A stretch of DNA of 32,681 nucleotides, from NCBI GenBank assembly GCA_022925895.1, contig JAKSYS010000693.1, forward strand, positions 1 through 32,681, written 5' to 3'. Source of the stretch: Fragilaria crotonensis. Lineage: Eukaryota; Bacillariophyta; Fragilariophyceae; Fragilariales; Fragilariaceae. Both the position numbers and the translations under genes were made by a program. Below the pieces are notes generated by a model. It ran no database searches and was not told the origin of the DNA. It saw only the letters and a list, made by a program, of their open reading frames with translations. This document shows, piece after piece, positions 20,748 to 29,925 of this stretch (position 1 is its first letter; the number at the start of each line of letters is the position of its first letter).

Positions 20748-21443
20748 GTACGTCGCAACGGACAAGACAAGCACCGGATCTCATGCATGTATTCGGGTAG
20801 ACAACTTGATCGATGCCTGAGGCGATAAAATAGATTTAATATGAACTCTTGTGCATTTTACTGTACTGGAAGAGCTCGAATTCACAAATCACAACGCCAC
20901 AATGAGGCCAATTCGAGTTTCCGTCGGCTCGTTGTTCCATCCATCGTGACCCCTCAGCACATCTTTATACGACCTAGATCAAGTCCTCTCGTCAGCAGTT
21001 TCTTACATTCTGGATTGTCATTCGAAACGCCATGGTACAAGACCCAATGTGCAATGTGCTGACCCGAATCAACCGATCGATGCGAGGGTGAAGGTACCAG
21101 GTATGGCGAGCACAAGGACCTTGAATTGATGACGTATATTTCTGCTATTTGCTGTTGTTGGATTACCTCATACGTTTGGCAGGCTGAGAGCGCCGTGTTA
21201 GTCTCCTTCGTAGATTTGATTTTTTGGATGTCTCTCATGTCTGTCACCCCTTGGATTCCGAGACGCTACAGTATCGTATGAAGTATCCGGTACTCTAAAG
21301 TCCAGTACTACTACCAGTACATGCAGGACTGGCGACTGGCGTGCATGGTCCATGCATACATGCCACATGCCGACTTATTTCTGATTCATCCAATTCCCAT
21401 TTTCTCACGGAGTAATTGATTAATTAACATCAAAAGCCACACG
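20748..21443. other. Divergent intergenic region
   Basis: About 700 bp between the M16 gene and the small Cys-rich gene. No supported gene. The words GTAC and ATGCATG recur between 21300 and 21370 (for example CATGCATACATGCC), possibly regulatory, but this is only an impression. Confidence 0.45.
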
Positions 21444-21632
21444 ATGTGCCGTAAAGTGGAATGCAAAGCGTGTGGGAAGGCAACATGGGCTGGATGTGGC
21501 TTGCATGTGACATCGGCCCTACAGGGCATCAAGGAAGAAGACCGTTGTACCAATTGGAAGGAAGGATCTTCAAAACCTTGCGGTGAAGTGACGGGAGGAA
21601 GTGCATCGTGGTTTGGGTTCGGAGGAAAGTGA
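21444..21632 (+). CDS. Small Cys-rich conserved protein (62 aa)
   Basis: The 62-residue product starts MCRKVECKACGKATWAGCG and contains the order C-x4-C-x2-C-x7-C-x1-H if spaced from Cys2, later C in DRCTNW and SKPCG. I recognise the KxTWxGCGxH pattern from small uncharacterised proteins of fungi and protists; no function is known to me. The Cys/His set suggests zinc binding. The C-terminal tail is Gly/Ser-rich with FGFGGK. It lies convergent to the NYN nuclease gene, 117 bp from its stop. Confidence 0.75.
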   Translation: MCRKVECKACGKATWAGCGLHVTSALQGIKEEDRCTNWKEGSSKPCGEVTGGSASWFGFGGK

Positions 21633-21749
21633 TGGAAGTATCAGTGAATGCTTTATGGTTCATGATGGTTTCCGGATGCATTTGTCTCGTTGGCAATGGA
21701 TGGCATACACGATACTCGAGATTGCTTCGCTAGTGTAGAACGCTCTGAT

Positions 21750-23164
21750 TTATAGTTTAGTTCTGTTTGGCACCTGTGCCCACCATGGTATTCCATTCTT
21801 ATCATCGTTGACTGTCACATTAACCATATCTTCGGGAAGGAGCTCAATATCTTTCAGTCTCGTTCGCTTCGTTCGATTGCGCTTGTCTTCAATCAACACT
21901 GAATTCCGACCGAACGTGCTCACGTGAATGTGCGTCCCTCGCAGTTTCTCCGGTCGTACAGAATGGCCATTTACCTTAGCCATTGCCACTTCCACACGAT
22001 ATTCAGTAGCCTTCTTTATGGCCTTGAGCTCGTCCACAAACCGCGTCGCGCTCATGCACATGGCGCCAGCATTCTGTCCAGCGAATCTAATCATTGCATC
22101 GTCCGTGGCAACAATGAAAGATCGAGTCAATTCGCCGTTGGTCACATTCTTGGCCTCGTAGCAGCGTCTTTCAATGTAAGAATCGGCCTCCACTCCTTGG
22201 CCTGTGAAGACCACGCGGACTCCGTGCTTAGAAACATCCATTGACAAACTTCGATCGGCTTTCGTGCCTTGCGATCCACCTGGCCCGTGTCCTAAAGGTC
22301 CCACATTGGACTTGCTTGCACCATCAAAGACGCATTCTATTCGCCATCCTTTCAGCGCTCTCAGAGATTCTAAATCGTCCACAAGCAGCTGTCGAGCACG
22401 GGATGTATCGCCCTTGGTCATGTGCTTCTTGAGTCGCGGCCATTGATGGATAATGTTGTAACCATCTACAACCACAAGCGGTCGAGATGCTGTTTGGTTC
22501 AAAATAACGGACCAATCGGGATCCTTGCCCTTCCGGGCACGCTCTTCCTTTTTTATTTCAATCTCTTCTTCGTCTGACGCAATCATTTGGACAACGACAA
22601 TGTGTTAGATGCGGACGGGGAGGAGAAAGGATACCGAGAGTTTGCCTACAGCCCATAGTTAATACATAAAAACTCACCCCACGAACGTCGATATTTGGTT
22701 CGAACAATTTTGGGTTGTCGAAACCCTGCGTTGGACGATCTGGCGATCGCCTTCTTCATCTGACCCCATCGAATCTGATGTCGCACAGGAATATTGACGT
22801 CGGTACTGACTCGTTGTGGCTGCGGTTTCAACTCCGCCACTGGCAATGCAACCGCCGAAGCTGCCTTCTTCTTTGGTTTTTTCCTTTTTCCATCCCCCTT
22901 TCCCATGATCCAATAACTCGTCGTCGTGTGAGGTATTGAGCTCGCACACGTACTAGCAAAGTCGTTGCGGGCTTCTGGTCGCAGTGCAGACACACAACCA
23001 ACAAAGGAAGCTGACATAGAGACGCAGCGTGCTTCTCTTGATACTGACAAAGTTGAAGTTGAGTGTTTGATAGACGATTTGTAAAAGGAAAGTGCATTCG
23101 ACACATTCAGCGCCATCAAGAATGAGGCGAGCAGAACGAACTTGGCCACGCCCAATAGTCTCAT
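21750..23164 (-). CDS. NYN-domain (YacP/Rae1-like) nuclease, plastid-type N-terminus
   Basis: Exons 23164-22678 and 22573-21750 give 436 residues. The start MRLLGVAKFVLLASF is a signal peptide ending near SNALSF, so plastid or secretory targeting is likely. A Lys/Arg-rich segment (KRKKPKKKA, then KIVRTKYRRSW) follows, then the NYN domain: VVVDGYNIIHQWP (Asp near residue 199), VFDGAS, VVFTGQGVEADSYIE and VATDDAMIR, the acidic set of the PIN-like fold. In Bacillus subtilis, YacP/Rae1 cuts mRNA in the ribosomal A site. A C-terminal basic extension (KRNRTKRTR) is extra to the bacterial protein. An organellar RNA nuclease is an inference; the NYN assignment is direct. Confidence 0.87.
22574..22677 (-). 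other. Intron of the NYN gene
   Basis: On the minus strand GTGAGT starts at 22677 and GCGTCAG ends at 22574 (104 bp). It joins YRRSW to DEEEIEI in frame. Without splicing, the upstream frame stops at 22646. A nearer AG at about 22648 is too close to the donor. Confidence 0.82.
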
Positions 23165-23474
23165 GGCGCTGCACAGGATCACCTATCGTAAGTTCTTATA
23201 CTGAGGGTAGGGCTGATGAGGATGATGACGAGCGGTGATCGCCCTGGATAATTTCTAACACTGCCTTCTTTCGCTAGGCTACGCGCAGCTCGTCGAACAT
23301 CAATTCGTCTCAGTCATCGTCCCCGAACGACAGATAACAGATCATAGAGAATGGCCACAACTTTCAAAAAGGCTGACGTGTCCTAAAAGTAGTGGCAGAA
23401 TCCTCAAATTTGACAGTAATTATGTAAAGCAATCTGCACGTCTAAAATTATATTGAAAGTTGTGCTCATCCCAC
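23165..23474. other. Promoter side of the NYN gene and tRNA leader
   Basis: About 310 bp with no gene. The end (23459-23467, GTTGTGCTC) matches the leader of the other tRNA-Met. Confidence 0.5.
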
Positions 23475-23548
23475 GCTCCTTTAGCTCAGTTGGCAGAGCG
23501 TCGGTCTCATAATCCGGAGGTCGTGAGTTCGATCCTCACAGGGGAGCA
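23475..23548 (+). tRNA. trnM-CAU: tRNA-Met (CAU), second copy
   Basis: The sequence is identical to the copy at 17477 except for one extra G in the 3' acceptor strand (GGGG instead of GGG), which makes 74 bases and one unpaired or shifted base. The anticodon loop CTCATAA and A and B boxes are unchanged, and TTTTT at 23555-23559 is a Pol III stop. The extra G may be a sequencing error. Confidence 0.92.
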
Positions 23549-23923
23549 CAACTCTTTTTGGTCGCTAATTCCCAATTCCCGATGTTGCTAAACGTAAAAT
23601 GTCCTGTCTTCATGCGCAACTATACTTGTGATCTATGGAGATCATATCGTAGCATCTTAGTTCTAAGCTCATCCAGCCCTACGAGACAGCAGGGAGAACG
23701 GTTTATGAACATACCTTGTGCTCGAGTATGACGGAGTCTGCTCTGATTTGTTGAGTCATACTGAGAACGATACAGGACACTCTGCTCTGGATTGAGCATT
23801 TGAAGGCTACCACCTCGACTTGGCAAATCACATAATTTCTTGCATTAAGTCGTTTAAAAGAAACGATACATATAAATGCAATTCGGAGCTATATACTCAG
23901 TTTAAAATGGCTTGCGTTGTCGT
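23549..23923. other. Intergenic, downstream of acetolactate synthase
   Basis: 375 bp between the tRNA and the stop of the convergent acetolactate synthase gene. No supported gene or repeat. Confidence 0.5.
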
Positions 23924-26299
23924 CTAGCTAGGAGCCGCAGCAGGGTCTACTTCAAAGTCTTCATCCTCGAGAATCATGTTTTCCAAACGTTGTCCAGGCG
24001 CCACGAGAGGCAAGCACGGTGTTCGTTCGATACGAACGTGGAACAAGACGGGCTTGTCGGGGTCTTCGAACAAGAACTCCTTCATCTTGGCTGGAAGATC
24101 TTCTTCACAATCGCAGTACACACTTTTGATTCCGAAAGCTTGTGCCAAAACCACATAATCAGGATTCGTGTTGCGGACCGCCAAGTAGCGCTTGTCGTGA
24201 AACAAACGTTGCCAGTATTCCACCATCATTTGAGCCTCATTATCTAAGATCAGGATTTTAACAGGAATTCCCTGTTCCATAATCGTCTTGAGTTCTGTGA
24301 AAGTCATGTTGAAACTGCCATCTCCATCCACAGAAATCACGGTCTTGCCCACCTGAGCAAGCTTTGCTCCAATGGCGAATCCGGTCGAGACACCCATGGT
24401 TCCCAAGGAACCCGAGCTCAGCATTTGTCGTGGCTGTGTCCATGTAATGAGCTGCGCTGCTACCATTTGGTGGATACCAACACCAGTGGTGAAGATGCAG
24501 TTGTCCATCTCACCGGCCTTCAGGAGCTGCAAGTTCATTTCCTGTACGACGCCTTGAGCTGACATGGGAGTTCGCACGAGAGTGGTAGGCTCGCCGTTCT
24601 CGTTAGTCGTGGTGATGGATCGCTTCGGGAAGCGAGGAATGCCGATCGGATATTGTTTTTTCATCTGCTTCATCTTTCTCAGCCATTCCTGCGTGCTGAC
24701 GCTTTGGACACCATTCTCGCCCAGCTTTTTGTTAATCTTCTGAAGGAAAGTCTTCGCTGTTGCGTGAACAAAGAAGTTGGGCGTCAGCTGCTTGTTCTTC
24801 TCCGACAGACGAATGTCAACGTGAATGACACCACCTCGGCCTTCTTCAGCAGCCTTGCGCGCTTCCGGAACAAAGTCGGTCATTTTCCCCGTAATACGGT
24901 CGTCAAATCGAGATCCGATGCAAATGATGAGGTCCGATTGCTGCACAAGAAAATTGGGTGTTGGATGTCCGTGCATGCCCATCATATTCAAGGCCAGTTC
25001 GGATCTCTCGTCAAAACAACCGAGGGCGTGAAGAGTAGTTGTGACAGGGATCTTGAGAGTCTCAGCAAGGGTCTTGAGCTCCTCGGGGCAATTGTTACAT
25101 CCCTGACCAGCAATAATGACAGGCTTCTTGGCTTTCTGGAGCAACTTGATGATGTTTGTCAGAAGTGGACCATCGATGTCTCCCTCTGCATAATGACCAT
25201 TTCCGTTCACACCTTCGTCCAAGTAGTAAATCCTGTTCTGAGGGCTGTGGTCTGCATCAAACAAATCAACTCCGCCCATGGTAGCCACGGGGGTGAGCTT
25301 CAGGGCGCCATTCACCTCCTTAGCCACCTCGAACGAAAGACCCTTTTCCTTTTTGCCAAGATGCAAGGCTTTGAAGTTCCCTCCGCCGGGTCTTCGTCGG
25401 TCAACAAGGCGAGCAAATTCACTCTTAGAATCCTCCGAAAACGAAGACTGAACAAAGCTTGTGATCAAGTCGTCGTCGATGATCTGGTTCTGCAAGTCCT
25501 TGGGTAAATCCAGAAACACTGGTCCCGGACGTCCATTTCTAGCAAGAAAGAACGCGTAGTCCAGGGCGAACGGGATCTCTGCTGCAGACTTGACAGAGTA
25601 GCTCCACTTTGTACATGGGGTCGTCAACTCAACGGCAGGAGCCGACTGGAAAGCGTCAAGCGGCGCGGTACTAGCTGCTTGCCCGCATAAGACGACCATA
25701 GGAACACCATCGCAAATGGCATCCTGGAGAGGGGTAATAAGATTTGTGACTCCTGGGCCAGAAGTCGCAATGCAAACACCAACGGGGAGTTTGTCGCCAT
25801 CAATTGGCATGGCCTTTGCAATCCCCTCCGTAACATGTCCGGCGTTTTGTTCGTTCGAGTTGGTGATCCAGCGGATAGGTTTCTTTCCGGAGTTGATGTG
25901 TCGTGGGTGATCTTCGTGAAACTGATCCAAAAGAGGAAGGACAGCACCACCTGAATAACCATTGACAACCAAGACATCGTTCTCTTGAAGCTTTGAGTAA
26001 GCAGCAGAGGCACCAGATTGTCCCTTGTATTGCTCAAGATAAGACGAAGCAGCGGCTCGTGCTTCCACAGCCGAATAGTGAAACGACGGCGCAAAAGTGC
26101 CAGCCGCCGCTTCAGCAGCTATCTCAGCAAGGCGCTTCTCGGTTGTCGAGAACAACGCATCAGTTGTTCTTCTTCTGAAGGAAGACTTGTTGTCGGCTCC
26201 CGTTCTGCGCGTAACTCCAAATGCTCCGACAGATGGAGTGAAGGCGGCTGTTGAGCTTGCCGTCAGGAGGACGAAAAGGGCAGCCGTGTTAAACTTCAT
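23924..26299 (-). CDS. ilvB: Acetolactate synthase catalytic subunit, plastid
   Basis: One exon of 791 residues. It condenses two pyruvates, or pyruvate and 2-oxobutyrate, with thiamine diphosphate: the first common step to Val, Leu and Ile. The signal peptide MKFNTAALFVLLTASSTAAFTPS ends in a typical diatom plastid motif. The PYR domain (about 95-270) holds the catalytic Glu at 150 (NEQNAGH). The central domain has GSRFDDRITG at about 463. The PP domain has the cofactor motif GDGSF at about 658, with the Mg-binding Asp and Asn (DNEAQ), and Trp 697, near the herbicide site in plants. An insertion of about 80 residues (roughly 285-375) separates the PYR and central domains. Bacterial enzymes have about 550-600 residues. 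The frame is clean. Confidence 0.96.
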   Translation of the reverse strand: MKFNTAALFVLLTASSTAAFTPSVGAFGVTRRTGADNKSSFRRRTTDALFSTTEKRLAEIAAEAAAGTFAPSFHYSAVEARAAASSYLEQYKGQSGASAAYSKLQENDVLVVNGYSGGAVLPLLDQFHEDHPRHINSGKKPIRWITNSNEQNAGHVTEGIAKAMPIDGDKLPVGVCIATSGPGVTNLITPLQDAICDGVPMVVLCGQAASTAPLDAFQSAPAVELTTPCTKWSYSVKSAAEIPFALDYAFFLARNGRPGPVFLDLPKDLQNQIIDDDLITSFVQSSFSEDSKSEFARLVDRRRPGGGNFKALHLGKKEKGLSFEVAKEVNGALKLTPVATMGGVDLFDADHSPQNRIYYLDEGVNGNGHYAEGDIDGPLLTNIIKLLQKAKKPVIIAGQGCNNCPEELKTLAETLKIPVTTTLHALGCFDERSELALNMMGMHGHPTPNFLVQQSDLIICIGSRFDDRITGKMTDFVPEARKAAEEGRGGVIHVDIRLSEKNKQLTPNFFVHATAKTFLQKINKKLGENGVQSVSTQEWLRKMKQMKKQYPIGIPRFPKRSITTTNENGEPTTLVRTPMSAQGVVQEMNLQLLKAGEMDNCIFTTGVGIHQMVAAQLITWTQPRQMLSSGSLGTMGVSTGFAIGAKLAQVGKTVISVDGDGSFNMTFTELKTIMEQGIPVKILILDNEAQMMVEYWQRLFHDKRYLAVRNTNPDYVVLAQAFGIKSVYCDCEEDLPAKMKEFLFEDPDKPVLFHVRIERTPCLPLVAPGQRLENMILEDEDFEVDPAAAPS

Positions 26300-26821
26300 T
26301 ATGCTCGAGGGCTAAATGTCTTTCTCTCTTCGGTTGCTTGTGACTTTTTATCAACTTTCTAACTAATCCTTAGACTTCTTGTTTGTGTTCTCTCCCACCC
26401 CTCAATCGTCCAATCGTCACCCTGTTTTCAGGACTACTCAGTAATGCGGAAATCAAATCCGAACTCGGTTGAAAAAGAAGACTGCTTGAAGCCGATGAAT
26501 AGAAGGCGCAGCGTACAAGTATAGTGCTTTGCTCTCGTAGTTTTTCCCTTGATGGCGGATGGCACACTCTCGACTCTCAAAACCGGATATGTTACACAGT
26601 TGCGCATCCTCTGTTTTTGAAAATCAAAGGTTCACACAACCACAAATGCTAAACATCAAGAACTCATAACCCGATGACGACACGACACGTGACGTTCCGC
26701 GCATCAACTATTTTAATAGCTGTCTTGGTTTAGAAACAAAGACTGTCAAGCAAACGGAAAAACAAGAAGGCAGAGAAATGACGACACGTCAGATTCACAG
26801 ATTCCGCAAATCGTGACTCCA
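26300..26821. other. Promoter side of acetolactate synthase
   Basis: About 520 bp between the acetolactate synthase start and the hAT target duplication. No supported gene; it must contain the leftward promoter. Confidence 0.5.
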
Positions 26822-26829
26822 GTGCCCAG
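26822..26829. repeat. Left 8-bp target-site duplication (GTGCCCAG)
   Basis: The same eight bases stand at 29532-29539 directly outside the right terminal repeat. Confidence 0.88.
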
Positions 26830-26830
26830 G

Positions 26831-26900
26831 CAGGCCTCTTTATTTTCGGGTTTTTTTTAATTTTCGGGAGTTTTCCCGAAATTAAGGTCTAAGAAACTCC
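26831..26900 (+). repeat. Left terminal and subterminal repeats of hAT
   Basis: The first 20 bases are the terminal inverted repeat. TTCGGG or CCCGAA then occurs several times (at about 26855, 26865, 26875 and 26898), including the hairpin TTCGGGAGTTTTCCCGAA. Such subterminal words are usual transposase binding sites in hAT elements. Confidence 0.82.
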
Positions 26901-27027
26901 CGAATTTAAGGGTGACGTGGCACTTTTCTCTCGTACAATGCCGTGTTAAAAATAGTCAAACTTTCAGTGTCAAAGGGACCTTGTTAAAGTTGTTGGACTT
27001 CACTTCTGAACTTACCAACTACTCACC

Positions 27028-29376
27028 ATGACATCCAAGAAGCCCAAGGGTGCTGTAAAATTCCATCAGGATTGGGAGGTGAAGTATGCTGTGCAAGTTT
27101 GTACACGTGATCCGGTCTCCAAAGACGTGTGCAGTGTGGTATGTTTGATGTGTACAAATTTCGGCCGCGAAGATGATGCCGAGGCTGCTGAGCGAAAGCG
27201 AAAGCGGACATCAAATGACAAATACTACACAGCTCCTTGGCGCACTGATAATTTTGTTAGCCATCTTCGCAAGCAGCATGCAGTAATGTGGGAGGAATAC
27301 AGGAAGCTCGCTCCTGCGGAGAAGGTACACTTCTTCGCTGTAACTGAATCTCCTGAGAGAGTGAATTTGCGGTCCTTTGTACAACCAGAAGCAAGTCTCA
27401 AGGCTCAGATAATTGCCAAACAGAAGTGCTCCTTTGTTATTGATGGCGATATTGTATCAAAGTTGATATTGGAATTGCTCCTGACGCCAACTATTGAGGG
27501 AAGACAAGATGTGCTGGATGAAGGTTCAGCATCCGCATCATCCAACTCGGCCATATTGCCTGAAGAAGAAAGTGACGGTGGTAGTGACAATGAGTTTACC
27601 AACACTGAACTTTATGCAACGTTGGAAAAGAAAAGAATCTTGAAGATGTTCGTTTACACTGCCGAAGATGACGTCTACACTGTGAAGGTGAAGTCCGTAC
27701 TCAAGTTGAACATGGTTGCAAGTTTTGTTGAAATTGGGGTCTCGTTTCGCCAAGCAAGGAGGATATACCAAGCAGTGAAAGAACAGACAGGTATGGGTCA
27801 TTTGGGATCAGTCTCCGATGGTGAAGTTGCGCAGCTTTGTCGTATTGTGTGTGCTATCAATCTTCAGTATCTAAAGGAGCTGTTCAAGAAGGTATGGGCG
27901 TTCTCCATTGGGCTTGATGCTGGGAACAATGCAGGATCATCGTACCTTGACATCCGCATGCGATGTTTATTCAAAGGTGACATTCAGAATCTGCACTTAT
28001 TGGCTATCCCTATGCGCGAGCGACACACTGGTGAGTATCAGGCCAATCTAGTGGTTTCTCTTTTGGATGTTCTCGCTCCGAATTGGAGGCATCAGCTTAT
28101 TGGGATTGCAACAGATGGTGCGTCAACCATGACGGGTTCCATCAAAGGTACATGCACTCGTTTGTCAAATGAATGCCATTCACGAGTCTTTCGAATCTGG
28201 TGTGGGGCACACCAACTTGATCTTGTAATGAAGCGAGCATTCAATAGATTGTGCAATGAGAAGTTTCTTGACACTCTAACGAGTGTCACAGGACACCTAC
28301 GACGTCAGCAGAACTTAATTGCTGACATGAAATCAACGTGTCCTATGTTTGTGACAACACGGTGGCTCTCGATGGGGAAGCTATTGAAGTGGTTAATTGA
28401 CAAGCGATTGCGATTGCTCCAGCACTTCAATGAAAAAAAAGCCTGCATGCACGCCATCCATTGATTGGTGGATTGTTGTTGCCGTTATTTACCCACTTGT
28501 GCAACGTGTTGAAACTACATTTGTAAAAATTCAAGGTATGAATACCCTTGTGTGTGTGAGCAAAAATCCCAACTGTCCAGACTTGTGTACGATTTGCAAG
28601 CGCGGACAAATGTTAATGGGCCCATGACTGCTGAAGACCATGCTCGTCTTTTCCCACCAACAGTAGAAGAACAAGCGCTTGTTAGCGAGTTCTTCTTTTA
28701 TAACTCCTACTATGTTACTCGCATCAAGACGGCTGAGGCCATAGAGGAGGCTGGAATGATGGTACAGACAGAGCTTGATAAACTGAAGGAGGACGGTGGT
28801 ATTGCAACTGGCAGTCCATACCATGGTGTTCTAAAAGCTGTGTCAACGTTTGCCCTCACCATTGTTGAAGGTGTGACAAAGATTGTGGCTGAGCAAGGTG
28901 TAGTCGAGGATGACGATGCTGCTAGGCGCGTGGTTGATGAGATCCCCCCTGTTCTACCCGTTGATCTGTGTTCTATGGCACCACGTGCATTCTCGGCAAT
29001 ATTGCAAAACCAAAGGAATCGCCTTCTTGAAAAGGTTTCAGAGGAAGACATTGAAAATATCGATGCCCAATTCCGACGTTTGAGGATTGTGTACCGCGAA
29101 GATGAAGGAATGAAGCTACGATTGGATGCAAATCACTCAGCGAGTAAAGTCCAGTCCTTCAAAGATAGCTGGAGCCCATTGGGAAAGGATTTTGATGCAC
29201 TTAAAGAGTTTTGTGGGGGCCTTGCTTCTGTGATGCCGGGGACAAGCTCAGTGGAATCTGACTTCTCCCTCATCAACTGGACCAAGGATCCACACTCGAA
29301 GTCGTTAACAGACTTCTCCTTGGAAGCAATTCTACATTGCAAACAATACAAGACCTTAGAGGGTCTGTTTACATAA
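27028..29376 (+). pseudogene. hAT transposase (two frame breaks)
   Basis: The start MTSKKPKGAVKF opens a protein of about 780 residues. A BED-type zinc finger is seen early (CLMC, then HLRKQH, about residues 45-90). The core has LDAGNNAGSS, IATDGASTMTG and WCGAHQLDL, typical of the hAT RNase H-like fold. The C-terminal dimerisation domain (PGTSSVESDFSLINWTKD) lies at about 29240-29290. The frame breaks at the A run 28433-28440 (eight A, seven needed) and at the GT repeat near 28548-28557. In between, the alternate frame encodes the expected helical region (IDWWIVVAVIYPLVQ). Outside these two breaks no stop interrupts it. It may be active if the breaks are assembly errors. Confidence 0.88.
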
Positions 29377-29440
29377 TTTTAAGTTCATTAATGGCAAGAA
29401 ACGTAGCATTTGAAGGTACTTTAAGACGTGAAACAACTAC

Positions 29441-29531
29441 TTCCCGAATTTAACCCGAATATAAGTTTTCAAAACTCCCGAATTTAGCTATTTTCGTTAT
29501 TTTCGGATTTACCCGAAATTAAAGAGGCCTG
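29441..29531 (+). repeat. Right subterminal and terminal repeats of hAT
   Basis: Four CCCGAA words and one TTCGGA lie between 29441 and 29520, followed by the inverted terminal repeat ending GAGGCCTG. Confidence 0.82.
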
Positions 29532-29539
29532 GTGCCCAG
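29532..29539. repeat. Right 8-bp target-site duplication (GTGCCCAG)
   Basis: It matches 26822-26829 and directly follows GGCCTG of the right terminal repeat. Confidence 0.9.
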
Positions 29540-29925
29540 TTCTCGTCAGAAATGGGTTATGAGTTGCAACATTTCAACAACTTGCACAGTAGTTGAGTGC
29601 TGGTAAACAGTAAAACACTAGCACAGTACAATCGGAATTTTGACATGGTACAGTAGTACTTGTAGTTGTACTACGGTAGTAGTTTCGATTTCTGCGAGTT
29701 TGCGAGCCACCAGATGACAAACGTCTGTAGTACGCCCGAATGTCCATTCGTGATGCTTTGAATGTCGCAATTTGACATGAAAGGCGTTGTTGTTCTGCCG
29801 CAGGCGTCCACATGATCTTGTTGCTGCCGCATCCTTCGACATCCCTCTCGTTTAGACTTCCGGCTTTTGGAGCAAACTACTGCTGCTGCGCTCAATTCTA
29901 GGATACGTCTTGCCTTGATATCGAG
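29540..29925. other. Upstream region of the cis-prenyltransferase gene
   Basis: About 385 bp with no supported gene. An inverted repeat GTAGTAC/GTACTAC lies at 29653-29659 and 29668-29674. Confidence 0.5.

Larger units (their letters stand above)
26830..29531 (+). mobile_element. hAT-superfamily DNA transposon
   Basis: The ends are inverted repeats: CAGGCCTCTTTATTTTCGGG at 26831 and its near copy, reversed, ending at 29531 (CAGGCCTCTTTAATTTCGGG on the minus strand). The 8-bp word GTGCCCAG flanks both ends (26822-26829 and 29532-29539), an 8-bp target duplication as in hAT elements. One extra G (26830) sits between the left duplication and the repeat. Both subterminal regions are rich in TTCGGG/CCCGAA words. 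The inside encodes a hAT transposase on the plus strand. The element is about 2.7 kb and near complete. Confidence 0.93.

Noticed and set aside
20841-21062. 73-codon ORF upstream of the small Cys-rich gene
   Set aside because: No motif or neighbouring support; probably noise in the promoter region.
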